Origin: Cepaea nemoralis
Taxonomy: Eukaryota > Mollusca > Gastropoda > Stylommatophora > Helicidae
Reading direction: 5' to 3'
NCBI GenBank assembly: GCA_014155875.1
Contig: JACEFZ010025808.1
Location: forward strand, 1,336,501 to 1,400,500
Length of the DNA stretch: 64,000 bases
Part shown: one piece after another, positions 52,301 to 64,000 of the stretch
Numbering within the stretch: the stretch's first letter is position 1
How the letters are laid out: every line of letters starts with the position of its first letter
Notes under the pieces: generated by a model
Seen by the model: the letters and a program-made list of their open reading frames with translations, nothing else
The model's database searches: none
Told to the model about the DNA's origin: nothing
Program-made: the position numbers and the translations under genes

Positions 52301-55300
52301 GTCGTCACAGACGAGACACAGAGTTGTACTAATGCTGGTCTCCCAGTCGTCACAGACGAGACATAGAGTTGTACCAGTGCTGGTCTCCCAGTCGTCACAG
52401 ACGTAGACACAGTGTTGTACTAATGCTGGTCTCCCAGTCACCACAGACGTAGACACAGAGTTGTACTAATGCTGGTCTCCCAGTCGTCACAGACATAGAC
52501 ACAGAGTTGTACTAATGCTGGTCTCCCAGTCACCACAGACGTAGACACAGAGTTGTACATGTGCTGGTCTCCCAGTCGTCACAGACGTAGACACAGAGTT
52601 GTACTAATGCTGGTCTCCCAGTCTTCACAGACGTAGACACAGAGTTGTACCAGTGCTGGTCTCCCAGTCGTCACAGACGTAGACACAGAGTTGTACAAAT
52701 GCTGGTCTTCCAGTCGTCACAGACATAGACATAGAGTTGTACCAGTGCTGGTCTCACAGTCGCCACAGACGTAGACACAGAGTTGTACCAGTGCTGGTCT
52801 CCCAGTCGCCACAGACGTAGACACAGAGTTGTACCAGTGCTGGTCTCACAGTCGCCACAGACGAGACACACAGTTGTACCAGTGCTGGTCTCCCAGTCGT
52901 AACAGACGTAGACACAGAGTTGTACTAATGCTGGTCTCCCAGTCGTCACAGACGTAGACACAGAGTTGTACCAGTTCTGGTATCCCAGTCGCCACAGACG
53001 TAGACACAGAGTTGTACCAGTGCTGGTCTTCCAGTCGTCACAGACGTAGACACAGAGTTGTACCAGTGCTGGTCTCCCAGTCGTCACAGACGTAGACACA
53101 CAGTTGTACTAATGCTGGTCTCCCAGTCGTCACAGACGTAGACACAGAGTTGTACCAGTGCTGGTCTCCCAGTCCTCACAGACGTAGACACAGAGTTGTA
53201 CCAGTGCTGGTCTCCCAGTCGTCACAGACGTAGACATAGAGTTGTACCAGTGCTGGTCTCCCAGTCGCCACATACGTAGACACAGAGTTGTACCAGTGCT
53301 GGTCTCCCAGTCACCACAGACGTAGACAGAGAGTTGTACCAGTGCTGGTCTCCCAGTCACCACAGACGTAGACACAGAGTTGTACTAATGCTGGTCTCCC
53401 AGTCGTCACAGACATAGACACAGAGTTGTACTAATGCCGGTCTCCCAGTCGTAACAGACGTAGACACAGAGTTGTACTAATGCTGGTCTCCCAGTCGTCA
53501 CAGACGTAGACACAGAGTTGTACCAGTGGTGGTCTCCCAGTCGTCACAGACGTAGACACAGAGTTGTACCAGTGCTTGTCTCCCAGTCGTCACAGACGTA
53601 GACACAGAGTTGTACCAGTGCTGGTCTCCCAGTCGTCACAGACGTAGACACAGAGTTGTACCAGTGCTGGTCTCTCAGTCGCCACATACGTAGACACAGA
53701 GTTGTACCAGTGCTGGTCTCCCAGTCGTCACAGATGTAGACACAGAGTTGTACTAGTGCTGGTCTCCCAGTCCCCACAGACGAGACACAGAGTTGTACTA
53801 ATGCTGGTCTCCCAGTCGTCACAGACGTAGACACAGAGTTGTACCAGTGCTGGTCTCCCAGTCGTCACAGACGAGACACAGAGTTGTACTAATGCTGGTC
53901 TCCCAGTCGTCACAGACGAGACATAGAGTTGTACCAGTGCTGGTCTCCCAGTCGTCACAGACGTAGACACAGAGTTGTACTAATGCTGGTCTCCCAGTCA
54001 CCACAGACGTAGACACAGAGTTGTACTAATGCTGGTCTCCCAGTCGTCACAGACATAGACACAGAGTTGTACTAATGCTGGTCTCCCAGTCACCACAGAC
54101 GTAGACACAGAGTTGTACCAGTGCTGGTCTCCCAGTCGTCACAGACGTAGACACAGAGTTGTACTAATGCTGGTCTCCCAGTCTTCACAGACGTAGACAC
54201 AGAGTTGTACCAGTGCTGGTCTCCCAGTCGTCACAGACGTAGACACAGAGTTGTACTAATGCTGGTCTTCCAGTCGTCACAGACATAGACACAGAGTTGT
54301 ACCAGTGCTGGTCTCACAGTCGCCACAGACGTAGACACAGAGTTGTACCAGTGCTGGTCTCCCAGTCGCCACAGACGTAGACACAGAGTTGTACCAGTGC
54401 TGGTCTCACAGTCGCCACAGACGAGACACACAGTTGTACCAGTGCTGGTCTCCCAGTCGTAACAGACGTAGACACAGAGTTGTACTAATGCTGGTCTCCC
54501 AGTCGTCACAGACGTAGACACAGAGTTGTACCAGTTCTGGTATCCCAGTCGCCACAGACGTAGACACAGAGTTGTACCAGTGCTGGTCTTCCAGTCGTCA
54601 CAGACGTAGACACAGAGTTGTACCAGTGCTGGTCTCCCAGTCGTCACAGACGTAGACACACAGTTGTACTAATGCTGGTCTCCCAGTCGTCACAGACGTA
54701 GACACAGAGTTGTACCAGTGCTGGTCTCCCAGTCCTCACAGACGTAGACACAGATTTGTACCAGTGCTGGTCTCCCAGTCGTCACAGACGTAGACATAGA
54801 GTTGTACCAGTGCTGGTCTCCCAGTCGCCACAGACGTAGACACAGAGTTGTACCAGTGCTGGTCTCCCAGTCACCACAGACGTAGACAGAGAGTTGTACC
54901 AGTGCTGGTCTCCCAGTCACCACAGACGTAGACACAGAGTTGTACCAGTGCTGGTATCCTAGTCGTCACAAACGTAGACACAGAGTTGTACCAGTGCAGG
55001 TCCCCCCCAGTCGTCACAGTCGTAGACACAGAGTTGTACCAGTGCTGGTCTCCCAGTCGCCACAGACATAGACATAGAGTTGTACGAGTGCTGGTCTCCC
55101 AGTCGCCACAGACGTAGACACAGAGTTGTACCAGTGCTGGTCTCCCAGTCGCAACAGACGTAGATACAGAGTTGTACCAGTGCTGGTCTCACAGTCGTCA
55201 CAGACGAGACACAGAGTTGTACTAATGCAGGTCTCCCAGTCGTCACAGACGTAGACACAGAGTTGTACCAGTGCTGGTCTCCCAGTCGCCACAGACGTAG

Positions 55301-58300
55301 ACACAGAGTTGTACCAGTGCTGGTCTCCCAGTCGCCACAGACGTAGACACAGAGTTGTACCAGTGCTGGTCTCACAGTCGCCACAGACGAGACACAGAGT
55401 TGTACCAGTGCTGGTCTCCCAGTCGTCACAGACGTAGACACAGAGTTGTACTAATGCTGGTCTCCCAGTCTTCACAGACGTAGACACAGAGTTGTACCAG
55501 TTCTGGTATCCCAGTCGCCACAGACGTAGACACAGCGTTGTACCAGTGCTGGTCTTCCAGTCGTCACAGACGTAGACACAGAGTTGTACCAGTGCTGGTC
55601 TCCCAGTCGTCACAGACGTAGACACAGAGTTGTACTAATGCTGGTCTCCCAGTCGTCACAGACGTAGACACAGATTTGTACCAGTGCTGGTCTCCCAGTC
55701 GTCACAGACGTAGACACAGAGTTGTACCAGTGCTGGTCTCCCAGTCGTCACAGACGTAGACACAGAGTTGTACCAGTGCTGGTCTCTCAGTCGCCACATA
55801 CGTAGACACAGAGTTGTACCAGTGCTGGTCTCCCAGTCGTCTCAGATGTAGACACAGAGTTGTACTAGTGCTGGTCTCCCAGTCGCCACAGACGAGACAC
55901 AGAGTTGTACTAATGCTGGTCTCCCAGTCGTCACAGACGTAGACACAGAGTTGTACCAGTGCTGGTCTCCCAGTCGTCACAGACGAGACACAGAGTTGTA
56001 CTAATGCTGGTCTCCCAGTCGTCACAGACGAGACATAGAGTTGTACCAGTGCTGGTCTCCCAGTCGTCACAGACGTAGACACAGAGTTGTACTAATGCTG
56101 GTCTCCCAGTCACCACAGACGTAGACACAGAGTTGTACTAATGCTGGTCTCCCAGTCGTCACAGACATAGACACAGAGTTGTACTAATGCTGGTCTCCCA
56201 GTCACCACAGACGTAGACACAGAGTTGTACCAGTGCTGGTCTACCAGTCGTCACAGACGTAGACACAGAGTTGTACTAATGCTGGTCTCCCAGTCTTCAC
56301 AGACGTAGACACAGAGTTGTACCAGTGCTGGTCTCCCAGTCGTCACAGACGTAGACACAGAGTTGTTCTAATGCTGGTCTTCCAGTCGTCACAGACATAG
56401 ACACAGAGTTTTACCAGTGCTGGTCTCACAGTCGCCACAGACGTAGACACAGAGTTGTACCAGTGCTGGTCTCCCAGTCACAACAGACGTAGACACAGAG
56501 TTGTACCAGTGCTGGTGTCACAGTCGCCACAGACGAGACACAGAGTTGTACTAATGCTGGTCTCCCAGTCGTAACAGACGTAGACACAGAGTTGTACTAA
56601 TGCTGGTCTCCCAGTCGTCACAGACGTAGACACAGAGTTGTACCAGTTCTGGTATCCCAGTCGTCACAGACGTAGACACAGAGTTGTACCAGTTCTGGTA
56701 TCCCAGTCGCCACAGACGTAGACACAGATTTGTACCAGTGCTGGTCTCCCAGTCCTCACAGACGTAGACATAGAGTTGTACCAGTGCTGGTCTCCCAGTC
56801 GCCACAGACGTAGACACAGAGTTGTACCAGTGCTGGTCTCCCAGTCACCACAGAAGTAGACAGAGAGTTGTACCAGTGCTGGTCTCCCAGTCACCACAGA
56901 CGTAGACACAGAGTTGTACCAGTGCTGGTATCCTAGTCGTCACAAACGTAGACACAGAGTTGTACCAGTGCAGGTCCCCCCCAGTCGTCACAGTCGTAGA
57001 CACAGAGTTGTACCAGTGCTGGTCTCCCAGTCGCCACAGACATAGACATAGAGTTGTACGAGTGCTGGTCTCCCAGTCGCCACAGACGTAGACACAGAGT
57101 TGTACCAGTGCTGGTCTCCCAGTCGCAACAGACGTAGATACAGAGTTGTACCAGTGCTGGTCTCACAGTCGTCACAGACGAGACACAGAGTTGTACTAAT
57201 GCTGGTCTCCCAGTCGTCACAGACGTAGACACAGAGTTGTACCAGTGCTGGTCTCCCAGTCGCCACAGACGTAGACACAGAGTTGTACCAGTGCTGGTCT
57301 CCCAGTCGCCACAGACGTAGACACAGAGTTGTACCAGTGCTGGTCTCACAGTCGCCACAGACGAGACACAGAGTTGTACCAGTGCTGGTCTCCCAGTCGT
57401 CACAGACGTAGACACAGAGTTGTACTAATGCTGGTCTCCCAGTCTTCACAGACGTAGACACAGAGTTGTACCAGTTCTGGTATCCCAGTCGCCACAGACG
57501 TAGACACAGCGTTGTACCAGTGCTGGTCTTCCAGTCGTCACTGACGTAGACACAGAGTTGTACCAGTGCTGGTCTCCCAGTCGTCACAGACGTAGACACA
57601 GAGTTGTACTAATGCTGGTCTCCCAGTCGTCACAGACGTAGACACAGAGTTGTACCAGTGCTGGTCTCCCAGTCGTCAAAGACGTAGACACAGAGTTGTA
57701 CCAGTGCTTGTCTCCCAGTCGTCACATACGTAGACACAGAGTTGTACCAGTGCTGGTCTCTCAGTCGCCACATACGTAGACACAGAGTTGTACCAGTGCT
57801 GGTCTCCCAGTCGTCACAGATGTAGACACAGAGTTGTACTAGTGCTGGTCTCCCAGTCGCCACAGACGAGACACAGAGTTGTACTAATGCTGGTCTCCCA
57901 GTCGTCACAGACGTAGACACAGAGTTGTACCAGTGCTGGTCTCCCAGTCGTCACAGACGAGACACAGAGTTGTACTAATGCTGGTCTCCCAGTCGTCACA
58001 GACGAGACATAGAGTTGTACCAGTGCTGGTCTCCCAGTCGTCACAGACGTAGACACAGAGTTGTACTAATGCTGGTCTCCCAGTCACCCCAGACGTAGAC
58101 ACAGAGTTGTACTAATGCTGGTCTCCCAGTCGTCACAGACATAGACAAAGAGTTGTACTAATGCTGGTCTCCCAGTCACCACAGACGTAGACACAGAGTT
58201 GTACCAGTGCTGGTCTCCCAGTCGTCACAGACGTAGACACAGAGTTGTACCAGTGCTGGTCTCCCAGTCGTCACAGACGTAGACACAGAGTTGTACTAGT

Positions 58301-61300
58301 GCTGGTCTCCCAGTCGTCACAGACGTAGACACAGAGTTGTACCAGTGCTGGTCTCCCAGTCGTCACAGACGTAGACACAGAGTTGTACTAATGCTGGTCT
58401 CCCAGTCACCACAGACGTAGACACAGAGTTGTACTAATGCTGGTCTCCCAGTCGTCACAGACATAGACACAGAGTTGTACTAATGCTGGTCTCCCAGTCA
58501 CCACAGACGTAGACACAGAGTTGTACCAGTGCTGGTCTCCCAGTCGTCACAGACGTAGACACAGAGTTGTACTAATGCTGGTCTCCCAGTCGTCACAGAC
58601 GTAGACACAGAGTTGTACCAGTGCTGGTCTCCCAGTCGTCACAGACGTAGACACAGAGTTGTACTAATGCTGGTCTTCCAGTCACCACAGACGTAGACAC
58701 AGAGTTGTACTAGTGCTGGTCTCACAGTCGCCACAGACGTAGACACAGAGTTGTACTAATGCTGGTCTCCCAGTCACCACAGACGTAGACACAGAGTTGT
58801 ACCAGTGCTGGTCTACCAGTCGTCACAGACGTAGACACAGAGTTGTACTAATGCTGGTCTCCCAGTCTTCACAGACGTAGACACAGAGTTGTACCAGTGC
58901 TGGTCTCCCAGTCGTCACAGACGTAGACACAGAGTTGTTCTAATGCTGGTCTTCCAGTCGTCACAGACATAGACACAGAGTTTTACCAGTGCTGGTCTCA
59001 CAGTCGCCACAGACGTAGACACAGAGTTGTACCAGTGCTGGTCTCCCAGTCACAACAGACGTAGACACAGAGTTGTACCAGTGCTGGTGTCACAGTCGCC
59101 ACAGACGAGACACAGAGTTGTACTAATGCTGGTCTCCCAGTCGTAACAGACGTAGACACAGAGTTGTACTAATGCTGGTCTCCCAGTCGTCACAGACGTA
59201 GACACAGAGTTGTACCAGTTCTGGTATCCCAGTCGTCACAGACGTAGACACAGAGTTGTACCAGTTCTGGTATCCCAGTCGCCACAGACGTAGACACAGA
59301 TTTGTACCAGTGCTGGTCTCCCAGTCCTCACAGACGTAGACATAGAGTTGTACCAGTGCTGGTCTCCCAGTCGCCACAGACGTAGACACAGAGTTGTACC
59401 AGTGCTGGTCTCCCAGTCACCACAGAAGTAGACAGAGAGTTGTACCAGTGCTGGTCTCCCAGTCACCACAGACGTAGACACAGAGTTGTACCAGTGCTGG
59501 TATCCTAGTCGTCACAAACGTAGACACAGAGTTGTACCAGTGCAGGTCCCCCCCCAGTCGTCACAGTCGTAGACACAGAGTTGTACCAGTGCTGGTCTCC
59601 CAGTCGCCACAGACATAGACATAGAGTTGTACGAGTGCTGGTCTCCCAGTCGCCACAGACGTAGACACAGAGTTGTACCAGTGCTGGTCTCCCAGTCGCA
59701 ACAGACGTAGATACAGAGTTGTACCAGTGCTGGTCTCACAGTCGTCACAGACGAGACACAGAGTTGTACTAATGCTGGTCTCCCAGTCGTCACAGACGTA
59801 GACACAGAGTTGTACCAGTGCTGGTCTCCCAGTCGCCACAGACGTAGACACAGAGTTGTACCAGTGCTGGTCTCCCAGTCGCCACAGACGTAGACACAGA
59901 GTTGTACCAGTGCTGGTCTCACAGTCGCCACAGACGAGACACAGAGTTGTACCAGTGCTGGTCTCCCAGTCGTCACAGACGTAGACACAGAGTTGTACTA
60001 ATGCTGGTCTCCCAGTCTTCACAGACGTAGACACAGAGTTGTACCAGTTCTGGTATCCCAGTCGCCACAGACGTAGACACAGCGTTGTACCAGTGCTGGT
60101 CTTCCAGTCGTCACAGACGTAGACACAGAGTTGTACCAGTGCTGGTCTCCCAGTCGTCACAGACGTAGACACAGAGTTGTACTAATGCTGGTCTCCCAGT
60201 CGTCACAGACGTAGACACAGAGTTGTACCAGTGCTGGTCTCCCAGTCGTCAAAGACGTAGACACAGAGTTGTACCAGTGCTGGTCTCCCAGTCGTCACAT
60301 ACGTAGACACAGAGTTGTACCAGTGCTGGTCTCTCAGTCGCCACATACGTAGACACAGAGTTGTACCAGTGCTGGTCTCCCAGTCGTCACAGATGTAGAC
60401 ACAGAGTTGTACTAAGTGCTGGTCTCCCAGTCGCCACAGACGTAGACACAGAGTTGTACTAGTGCTGGTCTCCCAGTCGTCACAGACGTAGACACAGAGT
60501 TGTACCAGTGCTGGTCTCCCAGTCGTCACAGACGTAGACACAGAGTTGTACTAATGCTGGTCTCCCAGTCGTCACAGACGTAGACACAGAGTTGTACCAG
60601 TGCTGGTCTCCCAGTCGTCACAGACGTAGACACAGAGTTGTACTAATGCTGGTCTCCCAGTCACCACAGACGTAGACACAGAGTTGTACCAGTGCTGGTC
60701 TCCCAGTCGTCACAGACATAGACAAAGAGTTGTACCTAATGCTGGTCTCCCAGTCACCACAGACGTAGACACAGAGTTGTACCAGTGCTGGTCTCCCAGT
60801 CGTCACAGACGTAGACACAGAGTTGTACCAGTGCTGGTCTCCCAGTCGTCACAGACGTAGACACAGAGTTGTACCTAGTGCTGGTCTCCCAGTCGTCACA
60901 GACGTAGACACAGAGTTGTACCAGTGCTGGTCTCCCAGTCGTCACAGACGTAGACACAGAGTTGTACTAATGCTGGTCTCCCAGTCACCACAGACGTAGA
61001 CACAGAGTTGTACTAATGCTGGTCTCCCAGTCGTCACAGACATAGACACAGAGTTGTACTAATGCTGGTCTCCCAGTCACCACAGACGTAGACACAGAGT
61101 TGTACCAGTGCTGGTCTCCCAGTCGTCACAGACGTAGACACAGAGTTGTACTAATGCTGGTCTCCCAGTCGTCACAGACGTAGACACAGAGTTGTACCAG
61201 TGCTGGTCTCCCAGTCGTCACAGACGTAGACACAGAGTTGTACTAATGCTGGTCTTCCAGTCGTCACAGACATAGACACAGAGTTGTACCAGTGCTGGTC

Positions 61301-64000
61301 TTACAGTCGCCACAGACGTAGACACAGAGTTGTACCAGTGCTGGTCTCCCAGTCACCACAGACGTAGACACAGAGTTGTACCAGTGCTGGTCTCACAGTC
61401 GCCACAGACGAGACACACAGTTGTACCAGTGCTGGTCTCCCAGTCATAACAGACGTAGACACAGAGTTGTACTTATGCTGGTCTCCCAGTCGTCACAGAC
61501 GTAGACACAGAGGTGTACCAGTTCTGGTATCCCAGTCGCCACAGACGTAGACACAGAGTTGTACCAGTGCTGGTCTTCCAGTCGTCACAGACGTAGACAC
61601 AGAGTTGTACCAGTGCTGGTCTCCCAGTCGTCACAGACGTAGACACACAGTTGTACTAATGCTGGTCTCCCAGTCGTCACAGACGTAGACACAGAGTTGT
61701 ACCAGTGCTGGTCTCCCAGTCCTCACAGACGTAGACACAGAGTTGTACCAGTGCTGGTCTCCCAGTCGTCACAGACGTAGACACAGAGTTGTACTAATGC
61801 TGGTCTCCCAGTCGTCACAGACGTAGACACAGAGTTGTACCAGTGCTGGTCTCCCAGTCGTCAAAGACGTAGACACAGAGTTGTACTAATGCTGGTCTCC
61901 CAGTCGTCACAGACGTAGACACAGAGTTGTACCAGTGCTGGTCTCCCAGTCCTCACAGACGTAGACATAGAGTTGTACCAGTGCTGGTCTCCCAGTCGCC
62001 ACAGACGTAGACACAGAGTTGTACCAGTGCTGGTCTCCCAGTCACCACAGACGTAGACAGAGAGTTGTACCAGTGCTGGTCTCCCAGTCACCACAGACGT
62101 AGACACAGAGTTGTACCAGTGCTGGTATCCTAGTCGTCACAAACGTAGACACAGAGTTGTACCAGTGCAGGTCCCCCCCCAGTCGTCACAGTCGTAGACA
62201 CAGAGTTGTACCAGTGCTGGTCTCCCAGTCGCCACAGACATAGACATAGAGTTGTACGAGTGCTGGTCTCCCAGTCGCCACAGACGTAGACACAGAGTTG
62301 TACCAGTGCTGGTCTCCCAGTCGCAACAGACGTAGATACTAGAGTTGTACCAGTGCTGGTCTCACAGTCGTCACAGACGAGACACAGAGTTGTACTAATG
62401 CTGGTCTCCCAGTCGTCACAGACGTAGACACAGAGTTGTACCAGTGCTGGTCTCCCAGTCGCCACAGACGTAGACACAGAGTTGTACCAGTGCTGGTCTC
62501 CCAGTCGCCACAGACGTAGACACAGAGTTGTACCAGTGCTGGTCTCACAGTCGCCACAGACGAGACACAGAGTTGTACCAGTGCTGGTCTCCCAGTCGTC
62601 ACAGACGTAGACACAGAGTTGTACTAATGCTGGTCTCCCAGTCTTCACAGACGTAGACACAGAGTTGTACCAGTTCTGGTATCCCAGTCGCCACAGACGT
62701 AGACACAGCGTTGTACCAGTGCTGGTCTTCCAGTCGTCACAGACGTAGACACAGAGTTGTACCAGTGCTGGTCTCCCAGTCGTCACAGACGTAGACACAG
62801 AGTTGTACTAATGCTGGTCTCCCAGTCGTCACAGACGTAGACACAGAGTTGTACCAGTGCTGGTCTCCCAGTCGTCAAAGACGTAGATACAGAGTTGTAC
62901 CAGTGCTGGTCTAACAGTCGTCACAGACGTAGACACAGAGTTGTACCAGTGCTGGTCTAACAGTCGCCACAGACGTAGACACAGACTTGTACTAATGCTG
63001 GTCTCCAAGACGTCACAGACGTAGACACAGAGTTGTACTAATGTTGGTCTCCCAGTCGTCACAGACGTAGACACAGAGTTGTACCAGTGCTGGTCTCCCA
63101 GTCGTCACAGACGTAGACACAGAGTTGTACCAGTGCTGGTCTCCCAGTCGTCACAGACGTAGACACAGAGTTGTACCAGTGCAGGTCACCCAGTCGTCAC
63201 AGACGTAGACACAGAGTTGTACTCATGCTGGTCTCCCAGTCGTCACAGACGTAGACACAGAGTTGTACTAATGCTGGTCTCCCAGTCGTCACAGACGTAG
63301 ACACAGAGTTGTACTAATGCTGGTCTCCCAGTCGTCACAGACGTAGACACAGAGTTGTACTAATGCCGGTATCCCAGTCGTCACAGACGTAGACACAGAG
63401 TTGTACTAATGCTGGTCTCCCAGTCGTCACAGACGTAGACACAGAGTTGTACCAGTGCTGGTCTCCCAGTCGTCACAGACGTAGACACAGAGTTGTACCA
63501 GTGCTTGTCTCCCAGTCGTCACAGACGTAGACACAGAGTTGTACCAGTGCTGGTCTCCCAGTCGTCACAGACGTAGACACAGAGTTGTACCAGTGCTGGT
63601 CTCTCAGTCGCCACATACGTAGACACAGAGTTGTACCAGTGCTGGTCTCCCAGTCGTCACAGACGTAGACACAGAGTTGTACTAGTGCTGGTCTCCCAGT
63701 CGTCACAGACGAGACATAGAGTTGTACCAGTGCTGGTCTCCCAGTCGTCACAGACGTAGACACAGAGTTGTACTAATGCTGGTCTCCCAGTCACCACAGA
63801 CGTAGACACAGAGTTGTACTAATGCTGGTCTCCCAGTCGTCACAGACATAGACACAGAGTTGTACTAATGCTGGTCTCCCAGTCACCACAGACGTAGACA
63901 CAGAGTTGTACCAGTGCTGGTCTCCCAGTCGTCACAGACGTAGACACAGAGTTGTACTAATGCTGGTCTCCCAGTCGTCACAGACGTAGACACAGAGTTG
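49357..64000. repeat. 46-bp minisatellite megarray, runs off the window
   Basis: About 318 units of TGCTGGTCTCCCAGTCGTCA, then CAGACGTAGACACAGAGTTG, then TACCAG. Common variants are GTC-GTC/GCC/ACC-AC in the middle, TACTAATG for TACCAGTG, and a 44-bp unit lacking TA (CAGACGAGACAC). The left end is diverged (49,357-49,420). Shared rare variants show that blocks of about 34 to 57 units have been copied within the array. The minus-strand frames (GDWETSTGTTLCLRLWRLG repeats, up to 222 codons) arise because three 46-bp units make 138 bp. They lack any other gene feature. Confidence 0.98.

Noticed and set aside
49457..63763. Dozens of minus-strand open frames (up to 222 codons) with GDWETSTGTTLCLR repeats
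   Set aside because: They follow from a stop-poor 46-bp repeat read in three frames. No start context, non-repeat domain or consistent start or end.

Overview
This window looks like repeat-dense, non-genic DNA from a metazoan nuclear genome. I could not find a host protein-coding gene, tRNA, rRNA or CRISPR array that I would defend. Nearly everything is a transposable element, a relic of one, or a tandem repeat. The mix (LINEs ending in short microsatellites, a CR1-like LINE with an SGNH ORF1, Tigger/pogo, Tc1, Ty3/Gypsy elements and a tRNA-derived SINE) fits an invertebrate, perhaps a mollusc or other lophotrochozoan. That placement is inference.

Layout. 1-2868: 20-bp minisatellite. 2.88-5.27 kb: remnants of LINE open reading frames on both strands, one carrying a (TG)n expansion and a 118-bp insertion with a 10-bp target duplication. 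5269-8365: complete Tigger/pogo-like DNA transposon with an intact transposase, inserted at TA inside a decayed LINE reading frame that resumes at 8366. 8.95-11.83 kb: about 46 copies of a 61-bp repeat with a variable G run. 12512-13635: internally deleted Tigger relative. 13.86-14.74 kb: LINE reverse transcriptase relic. 15.2-16.2 kb: CAGA-rich simple sequence. 16.9-17.2 kb: antisense 3' end of a second LINE family. 17.5-19.3 kb: 23-bp minisatellite flanked by a diverged direct repeat, followed by a SINE.

20.58-27.31 kb: a CR1-like LINE, truncated within ORF1 but with an intact 942-residue ORF2. Its 3' UTR appears to contain more than 2 kb of 20-bp minisatellite before the polyadenylation signal and a (TTGAG)n tail. 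27481-28245: 5'-truncated LINE with a 10-bp target duplication. 28360-36860: nearly intact Ty3/Gypsy retrotransposon on the minus strand, inserted into a Tc1-like transposase relic whose frame is continuous across the empty site. 38136-44898: second LTR element with 1.6-kb LTRs, lacking reverse transcriptase and the integrase core and with its remaining domains out of order. 44.9-49.3 kb: mostly unassigned sequence with one LINE relic and two (GAA)n tracts. About 49357-64000 (window edge): a 46-bp minisatellite with large internal segmental repeats.

How it works together: this is a nesting record rather than a pathway. Insertion order can be read at several points: LINE before Tigger; Tc1 before Gypsy; antisense LINE endonuclease region before CR1; 23-bp array before SINE. 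Three coding systems look potentially functional by sequence: the Tigger transposase, the CR1 ORF2, and the Gypsy gag-pol, which has a candidate -1 frameshift site but a single-base break before integrase.
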